This document shows, in pieces, positions 18,250 through 26,706 of a DNA stretch of 64,000 bases (position 1 is its first letter; every line of letters starts with the position of its first letter). The stretch comes from Bradyrhizobium sp. SZCCHNS1050 (GTDB taxonomy: Bacteria > Pseudomonadota > Alphaproteobacteria > Rhizobiales > Xanthobacteraceae): positions 2,235,501 to 2,299,500 of the forward strand of contig NZ_JAUETR010000001.1 in assembly GCF_032484785.1 (NCBI RefSeq), read 5' to 3'. The notes below the pieces were generated by a model. That model made no database searches and was not told the DNA's origin. It worked only from the letters and a program-made list of their open reading frames with translations. The translations under genes and the position numbers were made by a program.

Positions 18250-19632
18250 GTGCACGGAATGCCCGGCGCCTCCCCCGCCCCACGCGTAACCGACGACGAT
18301 ACGGCCTATCTGGCGGCGATCGTGGAGTCCTCGGCCGACGCCATTGTCGGCACCACCGCCGACGGCGTCATCCGCAGTTGGAACGCGGCCAGCGAACGGA
18401 TGCTGGGGTTCACCGCGGCTGAAATGATCGGCAGATCCGTCTCCGAGATCATCCCCCCCGAGCTGGCGGAAGAAGCGAGCGCCTTGCGCGCCAGGGTCAA
18501 CGCGGGCGAAGCGATCGAGAGCTTCGAGACCGTCCGGCTGACCAAGCAGGGACGCCCGATCGAGGTCTCCATCACGTTTTCGCCGATCCGCAGCAGCACC
18601 GGCGTGATTGTCGGCATCTCCAAAGTCATCCGCGATGTCACGCTGTCGAAGAAGACCGAGCGTGCGGCGGCGATGCTCGCGGCCATCGTCGCCTCGTCCT
18701 CGGACGGCGTCGTCAGCAAGACGCTGGACGGCACGATCACCAGCTGGAACAAGAGCGCCGAACGCATCTTCGGCTTCTCGGAAGGCGAGATGATCAACCG
18801 CTCGATCCGCACGATCATCCCGCAGGAGCGCCAGGCCGAGGAGGACCGGATCCTCGCCACCGTCCTATCCGGCGCGATCATCGACAATTTCGAGACCATC
18901 CGCCTGCGCAAGGATGGGGCGCTCATCGACGTGTCGGTGACGGTCTCGCCGGTCCGGGACTCCAGCGGCCGCATCATCGGCGCCTCCAAGATCGTGCGTG
19001 ACATCACCGACAAGCGCCAGACAAGGGAGCAGTTGCGCACCTTGCTGGCCGAGGTGAACCACCGCAGCAAGAACCTGCTGTCGCTGGTGCAGGCGATCGC
19101 CCGGCAGATGACCCGTCACGGCCGCCAGCTCGACCTCAACCGCTTTCTGGAGCGCCTGCAGGCGATCGCGAGCAATCAGGATCTCCTGATCCAGAACGAT
19201 TGGCGTTTCATTCCACTCGGCGGCCTGGTCCGCTCGCAGCTCGGGGCGTTCAGCGACTTGATCGGCGACCGCATCGCGATCGACGGGCCGCCGATCGAGC
19301 TGACGCCGGAGGCCGCGCAGTCGATCGGCATGGCAGTCCACGAGCTCGCCACCAACGCCGCCAAATATGGCGCACTGTCGAACGACGAGGGACGGATCGC
19401 GGTCCGCTGGACGCGCATCGACGACAGCTTCGACATGACGTGGGTCGAAAGCGGCGGACCTGAGGTCGCGCCGCCGGAGCACACCGGCTTCGGAAGCCGG
19501 GTGATTTCCGATCTGGTACGCGCCGGCCTGGATGGAACGGTCGAGGTCGAGTTCCTGCCGACCGGACTACGCTGGCACCTGAGGTGCCCCCTGCAACGCC
19601 TCTGCCGCGACCGTCATCATGCGCGACAGTGA
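18250..19632 (+). CDS. PAS-PAS HWE-family sensor histidine kinase
   Basis: This 460-residue soluble kinase has two tandem PAS domains (about 18-135 and 140-262), each with the SWN-sAERmfGfs core and a PAC tail ending IRDVT/VRDIT. An HWE/HisKA_2 kinase core follows, with phospho-acceptor in EVNHRSKNLL (H271), HELATNAAKYGALS as N-box, and WVESGGP as the HWE-type element. It lacks membrane segments, so it senses a cytoplasmic or redox/light-type signal. The GTG start has AAGGAG upstream. The next gene, a lone receiver, overlaps it by 14 bases and is probably its partner. Confidence 0.9.
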   Translation: MHGMPGASPAPRVTDDDTAYLAAIVESSADAIVGTTADGVIRSWNAASERMLGFTAAEMIGRSVSEIIPPELAEEASALRARVNAGEAIESFETVRLTKQGRPIEVSITFSPIRSSTGVIVGISKVIRDVTLSKKTERAAAMLAAIVASSSDGVVSKTLDGTITSWNKSAERIFGFSEGEMINRSIRTIIPQERQAEEDRILATVLSGAIIDNFETIRLRKDGALIDVSVTVSPVRDSSGRIIGASKIVRDITDKRQTREQLRTLLAEVNHRSKNLLSLVQAIARQMTRHGRQLDLNRFLERLQAIASNQDLLIQNDWRFIPLGGLVRSQLGAFSDLIGDRIAIDGPPIELTPEAAQSIGMAVHELATNAAKYGALSNDEGRIAVRWTRIDDSFDMTWVESGGPEVAPPEHTGFGSRVISDLVRAGLDGTVEVEFLPTGLRWHLRCPLQRLCRDRHHARQ

Positions 19633-19981
19633 GAAGACTCATCTCCTGATCGTCGAGGACGATCCCATGATCGGCTTCGACCTCGCGGTCGAGCTCGAAG
19701 CCGCCGGATTCACGGTCGTCGGCGTGGCGGCGACCGTGCACAAAGCCCTCCATCTGCTGGAGCGGAATCACTGCGATCTCGCCGTGCTCGACGTCAATCT
19801 CGGGCAGGAAACATCGGCGCCGATCGCGCGCGCTTTGGTCGCGGCCGGCGTGCCCTTCGTCGCCGTCACCGGCTATTCCGTCGATCAATGCCCGGAAGAA
19901 TTCGCCACGGCACCGCTGCTGTCGAAGCCGTTCCAGACGTCGCGGCTGGTAGCCGCACTGAAGCGGCAATTGCATCAGTGA
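19619..19981 (+). CDS. Single-domain response regulator
   Basis: This 120-residue receiver domain has the acidic pair EDD (13-15), phospho-acceptor D58 in AVLDVNLG, T/S switch in VAVTGYS and conserved lysine in LLSKPF. There is no output domain. It overlaps the HWE kinase gene by 14 bases, so the two are probably translated together. Lone receivers paired with HWE kinases often act as phosphate sinks or relay to another kinase or to PhyR. The target is unknown. Confidence 0.9.
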   Translation: MRDSEKTHLLIVEDDPMIGFDLAVELEAAGFTVVGVAATVHKALHLLERNHCDLAVLDVNLGQETSAPIARALVAAGVPFVAVTGYSVDQCPEEFATAPLLSKPFQTSRLVAALKRQLHQ

Positions 19982-20116
19982 AGTCTGTTGCAGCGGGAGA
20001 CGAGCTTCCGCGTGACGTGGCTGCAGCGGTTGCATCTTCGAGACAAGCCGACCTCTCCCCGCAACTGCCAGCGCAATCGCTTGTGGCGGTCTCCGTCTTT
20101 CGACCGTCTGTTTCCA

Positions 20117-20150
20117 CGTCGTCATGGCCGGGCTTGTCCCGGCCATCCAC
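20117..20150. repeat. Short hairpin element, possible terminator
   Basis: tggccggg (20125-20132) and cccggcca (20138-20145) form an 8-base stem with a 5-base loop. It lies between the converging receiver and carboxylase genes. The sequence is of a kind common between genes in Bradyrhizobium. It may end either transcript. Confidence 0.5.
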
Positions 20151-20208
20151 ATCGACGTCGCGCCCTGAAAGGACGCAGGCAGGCAACTCACGCCCACCTG
20201 CCCGACGG

Positions 20209-22185
20209 TCAGGCCGCAATCTCCGCCACGATCCGCCCCGTCGTCACCTGGTCGCCCTCGGCGACCTCGATCGCGGTCACCGTTCCGGCGATGCCGGCGG
20301 TGTGGACGTGCTCCATCTTCATCGCCTCGAGCGTCACCACCGGCTGTCCCACAGCCACGCTGTCGCCCGGCTTCACCAGCACCGCGACCACACGACCATT
20401 CAACGCCGCGCGAACCCTGCCATCACCGCCGCCAGCGGCTGAGGATTGCGGCCTCGCCAACGTCACGTCGCGCAGCGCCAGCGTCTGGTCGCGATGCTGG
20501 ACGAACAGCCGATCGTTGTCGCGGACGAAGCGGGCGCTCTCGACGATCCCGGCGTGACGAACGCGGATCGCATCATCCGTGAGCGACACGATCTCGAAGC
20601 GATGCTCTGCATCGCCACGCGTCACGCGATAGATTCCGTCACGCTCGCGCAGCAGCTCGCACTCGGCCACCTCACCGGCGATCTCGAACCGGAGCGGCGT
20701 CGCGAAGGCTGCCGCGAGCGAGCGGCCGCGGCGGACGGGATGCGCGAGCGGATGGCTGACGGAGAGCAGCAACGCACCCAGCGCGAGGTCTGCCGCTTCG
20801 ACCGCCGGCGCACGCAGCTCGTCACGATGCGCCGCGATGAATGCGGTGGTCGCCTTGCCCGCGGAGAAGGCCGGATGCCGCAGGCAGGACATGAGGAAGG
20901 CCCGGTTGGTCGGGACGCCCAAGGCAACGGCCTGCTCCAATCCGGCGATCAGTCTTGCGCGCGCCTCCTCACGAGTCGCAGCATGGCTGATCAGCTTGGC
21001 GATCATCGAATCGTAATGGGGCGGGATGTCGGCGCCGGACTCCAGCGCATGCTCGACCCGGATCGTCCCGGGCATCTGCCACAGCGTCATCCGCCCGGAC
21101 TGCGGCATGAAGTCGTGCGCCGCATCCTCGGAGCACAGTCGCACCTCGATCGCGTGCCCCGAGAAGCTGACCTGCTCCTGGCGCAACGGCAGGGGCTCGC
21201 CGGCGGCGATGCGCAATTGCCATTCGACGAGATCGAGTCCCGTCAGTGCCTCTGTCACGGGATGCTCGACCTGCAGCCGCGTGTTCATCTCCATGAAGTA
21301 GAATTGGCCGTCGCCGTCGAGCAGGAATTCCAGGGTGCCCGCGCCCTCATAGCCGAGCGCCTTCACCGCCTGCACCGCCACGGCGCCCATGCGCGCGCGC
21401 AGCTCCGGCCCGACCGCGGGCGACGGCGCCTCCTCGATCAGCTTCTGGTGCCGGCGCTGCACCGAACAGTCGCGCTCGCCGAGATGGATGGCATTGCCGT
21501 GCCGATCGCCGAACACCTGGATCTCGATGTGGCGCGGATTGGCGATCGCCTTCTCCAGGATGACGGTGCCGTCACCAAACGCGGCGGCCGCTTCGGAGCG
21601 CGCACTGCGCAGCAAATCGGGGAACGCGCCGGCGTCTGCCACGAGCCGCATGCCGCGGCCGCCGCCACCGGCGACGGCCTTGATCATTACCGGGAAACCA
21701 ATGCGGCGCGCCTCGCGCAGCATTGCGTCGTCGCCCTGGTCCTCCCCCTGATAGCCGGGTACGCAGGGCACACCGGCGCAACTCATGATCACCTTGGCGC
21801 CGGCCTTGTTGCCCATCGCCTTGATCGCCTCGGGCGATGGCCCGATGAACACCAGACCGGCCTCCTTGCACGCTTGCGCAAAATCCTCGTTCTCGGCGAG
21901 GAAGCCATAACCGGGATGCACGGCATCCGCGCCCGTCGCCTTTGCCGCGGCGATGATCGCTGCGATGTTGAGATAGGACTGTGCCGGCGGCGGCGCGCCG
22001 ATGCGGACCGCCTGATCGGCGAGCCGGACATGCGGCGCCTCAAAATCTGCATCGGAATAGACTGCGACCACGCCGTAGCCGAGCCGGCGCGCGGTGCGCA
22101 TGATCCGCAAGCCGATCTCACCGCGGTTGGCGATCAGCACCTTGTGGAACGGCCTGCGTTGCATTCCCGTCATCTCTCCGCTCAT
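20209..22185 (-). CDS. Acyl-CoA carboxylase biotin-carboxylase/biotin-carrier subunit
   Basis: This 658-residue alpha subunit has an ATP-grasp biotin carboxylase at residues 1-450 (KVLIANRGEIGLRI, GGGGRGMR, MEMNTRLQVEHPVTE) and a C-terminal biotinyl domain with EAMKMEH, whose lysine is biotinylated. It carboxylates biotin with ATP and bicarbonate and passes the carboxyl group to the beta subunit encoded just upstream. Its ATG overlaps the beta stop codon. Size and layout fit the methylcrotonyl-/geranyl-/propionyl-CoA class. The partner gene favours a methylcrotonyl- or geranyl-type substrate. Confidence 0.9.
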   Translation of the reverse strand: MSGEMTGMQRRPFHKVLIANRGEIGLRIMRTARRLGYGVVAVYSDADFEAPHVRLADQAVRIGAPPPAQSYLNIAAIIAAAKATGADAVHPGYGFLAENEDFAQACKEAGLVFIGPSPEAIKAMGNKAGAKVIMSCAGVPCVPGYQGEDQGDDAMLREARRIGFPVMIKAVAGGGGRGMRLVADAGAFPDLLRSARSEAAAAFGDGTVILEKAIANPRHIEIQVFGDRHGNAIHLGERDCSVQRRHQKLIEEAPSPAVGPELRARMGAVAVQAVKALGYEGAGTLEFLLDGDGQFYFMEMNTRLQVEHPVTEALTGLDLVEWQLRIAAGEPLPLRQEQVSFSGHAIEVRLCSEDAAHDFMPQSGRMTLWQMPGTIRVEHALESGADIPPHYDSMIAKLISHAATREEARARLIAGLEQAVALGVPTNRAFLMSCLRHPAFSAGKATTAFIAAHRDELRAPAVEAADLALGALLLSVSHPLAHPVRRGRSLAAAFATPLRFEIAGEVAECELLRERDGIYRVTRGDAEHRFEIVSLTDDAIRVRHAGIVESARFVRDNDRLFVQHRDQTLALRDVTLARPQSSAAGGGDGRVRAALNGRVVAVLVKPGDSVAVGQPVVTLEAMKMEHVHTAGIAGTVTAIEVAEGDQVTTGRIVAEIAA

Positions 22186-23798
22186 GGCCTGGACACCGAG
22201 AACTGCATGCGCTGCGGCTGCCGCGCCTCCGCCTCGCGGCAGATCGCCAGCACCTCCGACAGCACCGCGCGGGTGTCGCGCGGATCGATCACGCCGTCGT
22301 CGAGCACGCGCGCCGAAGTCGCAAACACGTCCATCTGGCTGTCGAACACGCCGATGATCTGCGCCTTCATGGCGTCGAGCTTCTCGCGTTCCACCGGCTT
22401 GCCGCGGCGCGCTGCGGCCGCTTCGGTCACGATCGCCATCGTCTCCGCCGCCTGCTCACCACCCATCACGGCGGTCTTGGCGTTGGGCCAGGAGAAGCAG
22501 AAGCGCGGGTGGAAGCCGCGGCCGCACATGCCGTAATTGCCCGCCCCGAACGAGGCCCCGCAATAGATCGTGATCTGCGGCACGGTCGCCGACGTCACCG
22601 CCTGGATCATCTTGGAGCCGTGTTTGATCATGCCGGCCTCCTCATAGGCGCGGCCGACCATGTAGCCGGTGGTGTTGTTGAGATACAGGATCGGTGTGCG
22701 CGTCTGGCAGCAGGCCTGGATGAAGTGCGTCGCCTTGTTGGCGCCCGCCGGATCGAGCGGGCCATTGTTGGTGACGATGCCGATCGCCTGGCCCTCGATG
22801 CGGGCATGGCCGCACACCGTCGCAGGCCCGTAGTTCGGCGCCATCTCGACGAAGTCACTGTCGTCGACGATGCGCGCAATGACCTGGCGCATGTCGACGG
22901 GGCGCTTGTGGTCGAGCGGCATGATGCCGAGCAGCTCCTCCTGATCGTAGCGCGGCGGCTGTACCGGCGACGACTCCTGCGATGGCCGGTCCCAGTTGAG
23001 CTTGCCCATGATTTCGCGCGCGATGCGCAGCGCGTCGCGATCGTCCTCGGCGAGATAGTCGCCGAGCCCGGAGATCGAGGTGTGCATCTCGGCGCCGCCG
23101 AGCTCCTCCTCGGTGGCGATCTCGCCGGTCGCGGCCCTCAACAGCGGCGGCCCGGCGAGGAAGGCACGGGTGCGTCCGCGCACCATCACGATGTAGTCGG
23201 ACAATCCGGTCTGATAGGCGCCGCCCGCGGTCGACGAACCATGCGTCACGGTGACGACCGGAAGGCCCGCCGCCGAGAGCCGCGCCAGATTGCGAAAGAT
23301 GTTGCCGCCGCGGACGAAATCCTCGACGCGGTAGCGCAGCAGGTTGGCACCGGCACTCTCGACCAGTTGCACGTAGGGCAGCTTGTTCTCCAGCGCCAGC
23401 TCCTGCACGCGCAGGGTCTTGTCGAGGCCGTAAGGCTGCAGCGCGCCAGCATCGATGCCGGCGTCGTTCGCCGAGACCATGCAGCGCACGCCGGACACGA
23501 AGCCGATGCCGGCGACGACGCCGCCGCCCGGCACACTCTTGGCCGGGTCCGGCGTATCGAACATGTAGCCGGCAAGCGTCGATAGCTCCAGGAACGGCGC
23601 GCCGGGATCGAGCACCAAGGCGACGCGCTCGCGCGGCAACAACTGGCCGCGCTGATGGAAGCGCTCCTTTGCCGCCGCCGAGGCATTGCGCGTGCGCGCC
23701 TCGAGATCGCGCATCCGCGCGATCAGGTCGAGCATGCCGTCACGGTTGGCTTGGAAGGCCGCGCCGGCGGGAGAGATGGTGTTGTCGATCACTGCCAC
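22182..23798 (-). CDS. Acyl-CoA carboxylase carboxyltransferase subunit (AtuC/LiuB-like)
   Basis: The protein (538 residues) has both crotonase-like halves of a beta-type carboxyltransferase. Key stretches are HGSSTAGGAYQTGLSDYIVMVRGRTRAFLAGPPLLRAATGE and, in the second half, GASFGAGNYGMCGRGF. It transfers carboxyl from biotin to an acyl-CoA. The details resemble geranyl-CoA carboxylase AtuC and 3-methylcrotonyl-CoA carboxylase LiuB more than propionyl-CoA carboxylase, but I cannot separate these by eye. The start is GTG with GAGAGAACC upstream. The gene is coupled to the alpha subunit by a TGA/ATG overlap, and an acyl-CoA synthetase gene lies upstream on the same strand. Confidence 0.85.
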   Translation of the reverse strand: MAVIDNTISPAGAAFQANRDGMLDLIARMRDLEARTRNASAAAKERFHQRGQLLPRERVALVLDPGAPFLELSTLAGYMFDTPDPAKSVPGGGVVAGIGFVSGVRCMVSANDAGIDAGALQPYGLDKTLRVQELALENKLPYVQLVESAGANLLRYRVEDFVRGGNIFRNLARLSAAGLPVVTVTHGSSTAGGAYQTGLSDYIVMVRGRTRAFLAGPPLLRAATGEIATEEELGGAEMHTSISGLGDYLAEDDRDALRIAREIMGKLNWDRPSQESSPVQPPRYDQEELLGIMPLDHKRPVDMRQVIARIVDDSDFVEMAPNYGPATVCGHARIEGQAIGIVTNNGPLDPAGANKATHFIQACCQTRTPILYLNNTTGYMVGRAYEEAGMIKHGSKMIQAVTSATVPQITIYCGASFGAGNYGMCGRGFHPRFCFSWPNAKTAVMGGEQAAETMAIVTEAAAARRGKPVEREKLDAMKAQIIGVFDSQMDVFATSARVLDDGVIDPRDTRAVLSEVLAICREAEARQPQRMQFSVSRP

Positions 23799-23820
23799 GA
23801 ACGAGGTTCTCTCTTTTGGC

Positions 23821-23918
23821 CGTCATTCCGGGGCGCGCGGAGCGCGAGCCCGGAATCCATACTCCCGATGGTGGTTATGGATTCCGGGCCTGGCCCTTCG
23901 GGCCATCCCGGAATGACG
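23821..23918. repeat. Dispersed palindromic repeat (family B)
   Basis: The ends cgtcattccgggg and cccggaatgacg are inverted, and a second inverted pair (cccggaatcca / ggattccggg) is nested inside. It sits in the 140-base gap between the carboxyltransferase and acyl-CoA synthetase genes of the same strand. Related copies lie at 30178-30218, 32063-32110 and 32136-32251. Confidence 0.8.
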
Positions 23919-23938
23919 GCGGAAGTCGTTGATACGGC

Positions 23939-25534
23939 TCACGCGCTCTTCGCGAAATGCTCGCCGTAGGCCTGGCGCAGCTCGACCTTGCGCAGCTTGC
24001 CGGTAGCCGTCATCGGCATCTCCTCGAGCACCCGCACCAGCTTCGGCACCTGGAAGCCGCCAAGCGACTTGCGGCAGTGCTCGAGCAGCTCGGTCTCACT
24101 GGCCTGCGCGCCGGGCTTGAGCTTGACGAAGGCCGAGACGGCCTCGCCCCATTGCGGATGCGGCAGGCCGACGACGGCGGCATTCTGCACCGCCGGATGC
24201 GCCAGCAGGGTCTCCTCGATCTTGACCGAGGCGACGTTCTCGCCGCCGGACTTGATCATGTCCTTCTTGCGATCGAGGAACAGCACCTCGCCCTTGTCGA
24301 TGACCGCGAGGTCGCCGGTGTGGTGCCAGCCGAACTTGCGGGCGTCCTCGGTCGATTTCGGATCCTTGTAGTAGCCCAGCATCACGTTGGGCCCGCGATG
24401 CACCAGCTCGCCGATCTCGCCGGGCGGCAGCAGATTTCCGGCATCGTCCATGATGGCGGTCTCGTTGACGAACAGCGACTCGCCCCAGTAGTTGCCGAAG
24501 CGGTCGAGCTGGACCTCGGGCCGCGACATCGTCGTCGCCGGATACATCTCGGTCTGACCGCTGGTCAGCGCGAAGTTCGGACACAGCTCCTTGATCGCGC
24601 GCTCCAGCAGCGGCCGGCCCATCGGCGCCATGGTGTAGAGGCAGGTGCGCAGATGCGAAAGATCGAACTCCTTCCGCCGCGGATGATCGAGGATGGCTTG
24701 GTACATCAGCGGCAGACCGACGAACACGGTCAGCCGATCGCGTACGATCGCCTCCATGCAGGCGACCGGGTCGAAGCCGCGCATCAGCGCCATGCGGCCG
24801 CCGACCGAGAGATAGCTGAGCAGCAGCACGTGACCGGCACAGTGGAACAGCGGGAACTGCCCGGTGATGCCGTCGTCGCGCGAGAGCTGCATCTCGATGC
24901 AGTTGCTCATGACGGCCATCACCACGGCGAGGTGACAGTGCATCGCGCCCTTCGGCCGCGACGTCGTGCCCGACGTGTAGATGATCATCGCGAGATCGCG
25001 ATCGTTGATCTCGATCTCGGGCTCGACGTCCGAATGCCCCTGGATGAGGTCGGTGAAGCTGGCGAGCCCCGCGGTCCTCGCCGTGCCGGTGAGATCGACG
25101 GCGACCAGCTCGACGCCGCGCTGTTCCAGCGCCGCCCGCCGCTCCGGCTGCGCAAACAGATTGTCATCGACGAGCGCGAAGCGCACCTCGGCATGGCCGA
25201 GGATGTAATCCATGTCGGCGGGCCCGAGCATCGTATTGATCGGCACCCAGACGAGACCGGCGCGATGGATGCCGAACAGCGCTTTGACGAACTCGATCGA
25301 GTTGTTGCAGACGGTCGAGATCTTCTCGCCCGGCTTCAGCCCCTTGGCGACGAGATGGTTCGCAAACCGATTGGCATCGCGCTCGAGCTCGGTGAACGTC
25401 ACCTGACGGGCGCCATCGGTGATCGCCACCCGCTCGGGAAAGCGGCGCGCCGCGCGCTTCAGGAGGTCGCCGATCGCAACCCGGCCGATGCGGCCGGGAC
25501 CGGACACGCCGCCGGTGGCGTCGAGATTGGTCAT
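23939..25534 (-). CDS. Acyl-CoA synthetase (AMP-binding)
   Basis: This 531-residue ANL-superfamily enzyme has IIYTSGTTSRPKGAM (P-loop-like), SGQTEMYPA (A5), HHTGDLAVIDKGEVLFLDRKKDMIKSGGENV (A7-A8) and catalytic lysine in TATGKLRKVEL. It should activate a carboxylic acid to acyl-CoA. Its position upstream of a carboxylase pair, and not far from two acyl-CoA dehydrogenase genes, suggests it starts a branched or terpenoid acid degradation route, with its product oxidised and then carboxylated. The substrate is inferred from neighbours only. Confidence 0.88.
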   Translation of the reverse strand: MTNLDATGGVSGPGRIGRVAIGDLLKRAARRFPERVAITDGARQVTFTELERDANRFANHLVAKGLKPGEKISTVCNNSIEFVKALFGIHRAGLVWVPINTMLGPADMDYILGHAEVRFALVDDNLFAQPERRAALEQRGVELVAVDLTGTARTAGLASFTDLIQGHSDVEPEIEINDRDLAMIIYTSGTTSRPKGAMHCHLAVVMAVMSNCIEMQLSRDDGITGQFPLFHCAGHVLLLSYLSVGGRMALMRGFDPVACMEAIVRDRLTVFVGLPLMYQAILDHPRRKEFDLSHLRTCLYTMAPMGRPLLERAIKELCPNFALTSGQTEMYPATTMSRPEVQLDRFGNYWGESLFVNETAIMDDAGNLLPPGEIGELVHRGPNVMLGYYKDPKSTEDARKFGWHHTGDLAVIDKGEVLFLDRKKDMIKSGGENVASVKIEETLLAHPAVQNAAVVGLPHPQWGEAVSAFVKLKPGAQASETELLEHCRKSLGGFQVPKLVRVLEEMPMTATGKLRKVELRQAYGEHFAKSA

Positions 25535-25556
25535 TGGTCTGTTCCCTCCCCATTCA

Positions 25557-25640
25557 CGTCATTGCGAGGAGCCGAAGGCGACGAAGCAATCCAGGGCGTC
25601 ATGCAGAACTCTGGATTGCGTCGCTGCGCTCGCAATGACG
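25557..25640. repeat. Dispersed palindromic repeat (family A)
   Basis: The left part cgtcattgcgag...gaagcaatccag and right part ctggattgcgtcgctg...cgcaatgacg are inverted. Copies of the same design lie at 35962-36042, 39315-39396 and 56488-56570. It fills the gap between the acyl-CoA synthetase and BKACE genes. Confidence 0.8.
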
Positions 25641-25653
25641 GCGTCTGCCTGCG

Positions 25654-26520
25654 TCAGTTCACCGTGCCGAACATCTGCCGCGCCTCGTCCGGGCTTGCGA
25701 TCTCGCGGCCGGCGCGCCGCGCGCACGCCGCGATGGCCTCGATCAGCTGGCCGTTCGAGGTCACCTTGGTGCCGTCGGCGAGATAGAACGTGTCTTCCAG
25801 CCCGGTGCGGAGATGGCCGCCGAGCTCGGCGCAGCGCTGGTGCAGCGGCCAGATCTCCGCCCGGCCAATCGCCGTGACTTGCCAGTGCGCTTCCTGCAGC
25901 TTCAGCTTGAGCAGGATCGGCAGCAGCTCGGGATCGGCCGGCATGCCGGAGGCGACGCCCATCACGAAGTTGTATTCGAGCGGGCCGTCATACATGCCGG
26001 CCTGGCGATACATGCCGACGCAGCGGACGATGCCGACATCGAAGCATTCGAATTCCGGGATCGTGTGCGCGTCCTTCATCGCGTCGAGATAGTCCTGGAT
26101 CTTCTCGACCGAGTTGTCGAACATCATCGGCGGCCAGGCCCAATTGTTGTCGGCCTTGACCTTCAGATAGTTCAGCGAGCCGGCATTGCAGGCCGCAATC
26201 TCCGGCCGGGTCTGCCGGATGCAGTCGAGCGCGCCTTGATAGTTCGGTCCGGACACGCCCGAGGTGTGATTGATGATCACGCCGGGACAGGCCTCCCGGA
26301 TCGCCTGCTGGATCTCGCGGGAGACGTCGACGTCCCAGGACGGCAGATGCCCCTTGCCCGGCGCCTGCTGGCGCAGATGGATGTGCATGATCGCAGCACC
26401 AGCGTCATAGGCGCGCCGCGCCTCGCGCGCCATCTCCTCGGGCGTGACCGGCACATGATGCTGCCTGGGATCGGTGAGCACGCCGTTCAGCGCGCAGGTG
26501 ATGACGGCTTTGTCGCTCAT
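25654..26520 (-). CDS. BKACE-family beta-keto acid cleavage enzyme (DUF849)
   Basis: This 288-residue TIM-barrel protein has metal-binding MHIHLR (H46, H48), INHTSGV, ECFDVGIV, VTAIGRAEIWP and the C-terminal GLEDTFYLADG, all family features. BKACE enzymes use zinc to split a beta-keto acid with acetyl-CoA, giving acetoacetate and a new CoA ester; 3-keto-5-aminohexanoate is the founding substrate, but specificities vary widely. The ATG at 26520 begins the conserved MSDKAVITCALNG; longer upstream reading is discarded. It heads the minus-strand group with acyl-CoA synthetase and carboxylase, and is divergent from a P-type ATPase. Confidence 0.85.
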   Translation of the reverse strand: MSDKAVITCALNGVLTDPRQHHVPVTPEEMAREARRAYDAGAAIMHIHLRQQAPGKGHLPSWDVDVSREIQQAIREACPGVIINHTSGVSGPNYQGALDCIRQTRPEIAACNAGSLNYLKVKADNNWAWPPMMFDNSVEKIQDYLDAMKDAHTIPEFECFDVGIVRCVGMYRQAGMYDGPLEYNFVMGVASGMPADPELLPILLKLKLQEAHWQVTAIGRAEIWPLHQRCAELGGHLRTGLEDTFYLADGTKVTSNGQLIEAIAACARRAGREIASPDEARQMFGTVN

Positions 26521-26638
26521 GGCACTCGTTCGATGGGCTGCGCGCAGGCGGCGCTGTGCTGACAGGATCCGTATATGACGGCCGCACGCCGGGATCTGCT
26601 TGCGTTGACTCGCTGGTGACATGCGGCGCAACCGGATA

Positions 26639-26652
26639 TTGCTTTGCATCAA
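26639..26652 (+). promoter_or_regulatory. FixK/FNR-type box
   Basis: TTGCTTTGCATCAA fits TTG(A/C)-N6-(T/G)CAA. Placed at -41.5 it predicts transcription from about 26687, 20 bases before the P-type ATPase ATG. This is the second such box in the window with promoter-like spacing. Confidence 0.55.
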
Positions 26653-26706
26653 GTCCGCGGCCGGAAACGGCGCTAAGCGGTTCCTGCTTCTCCTCACGGG
26701 CGTGCA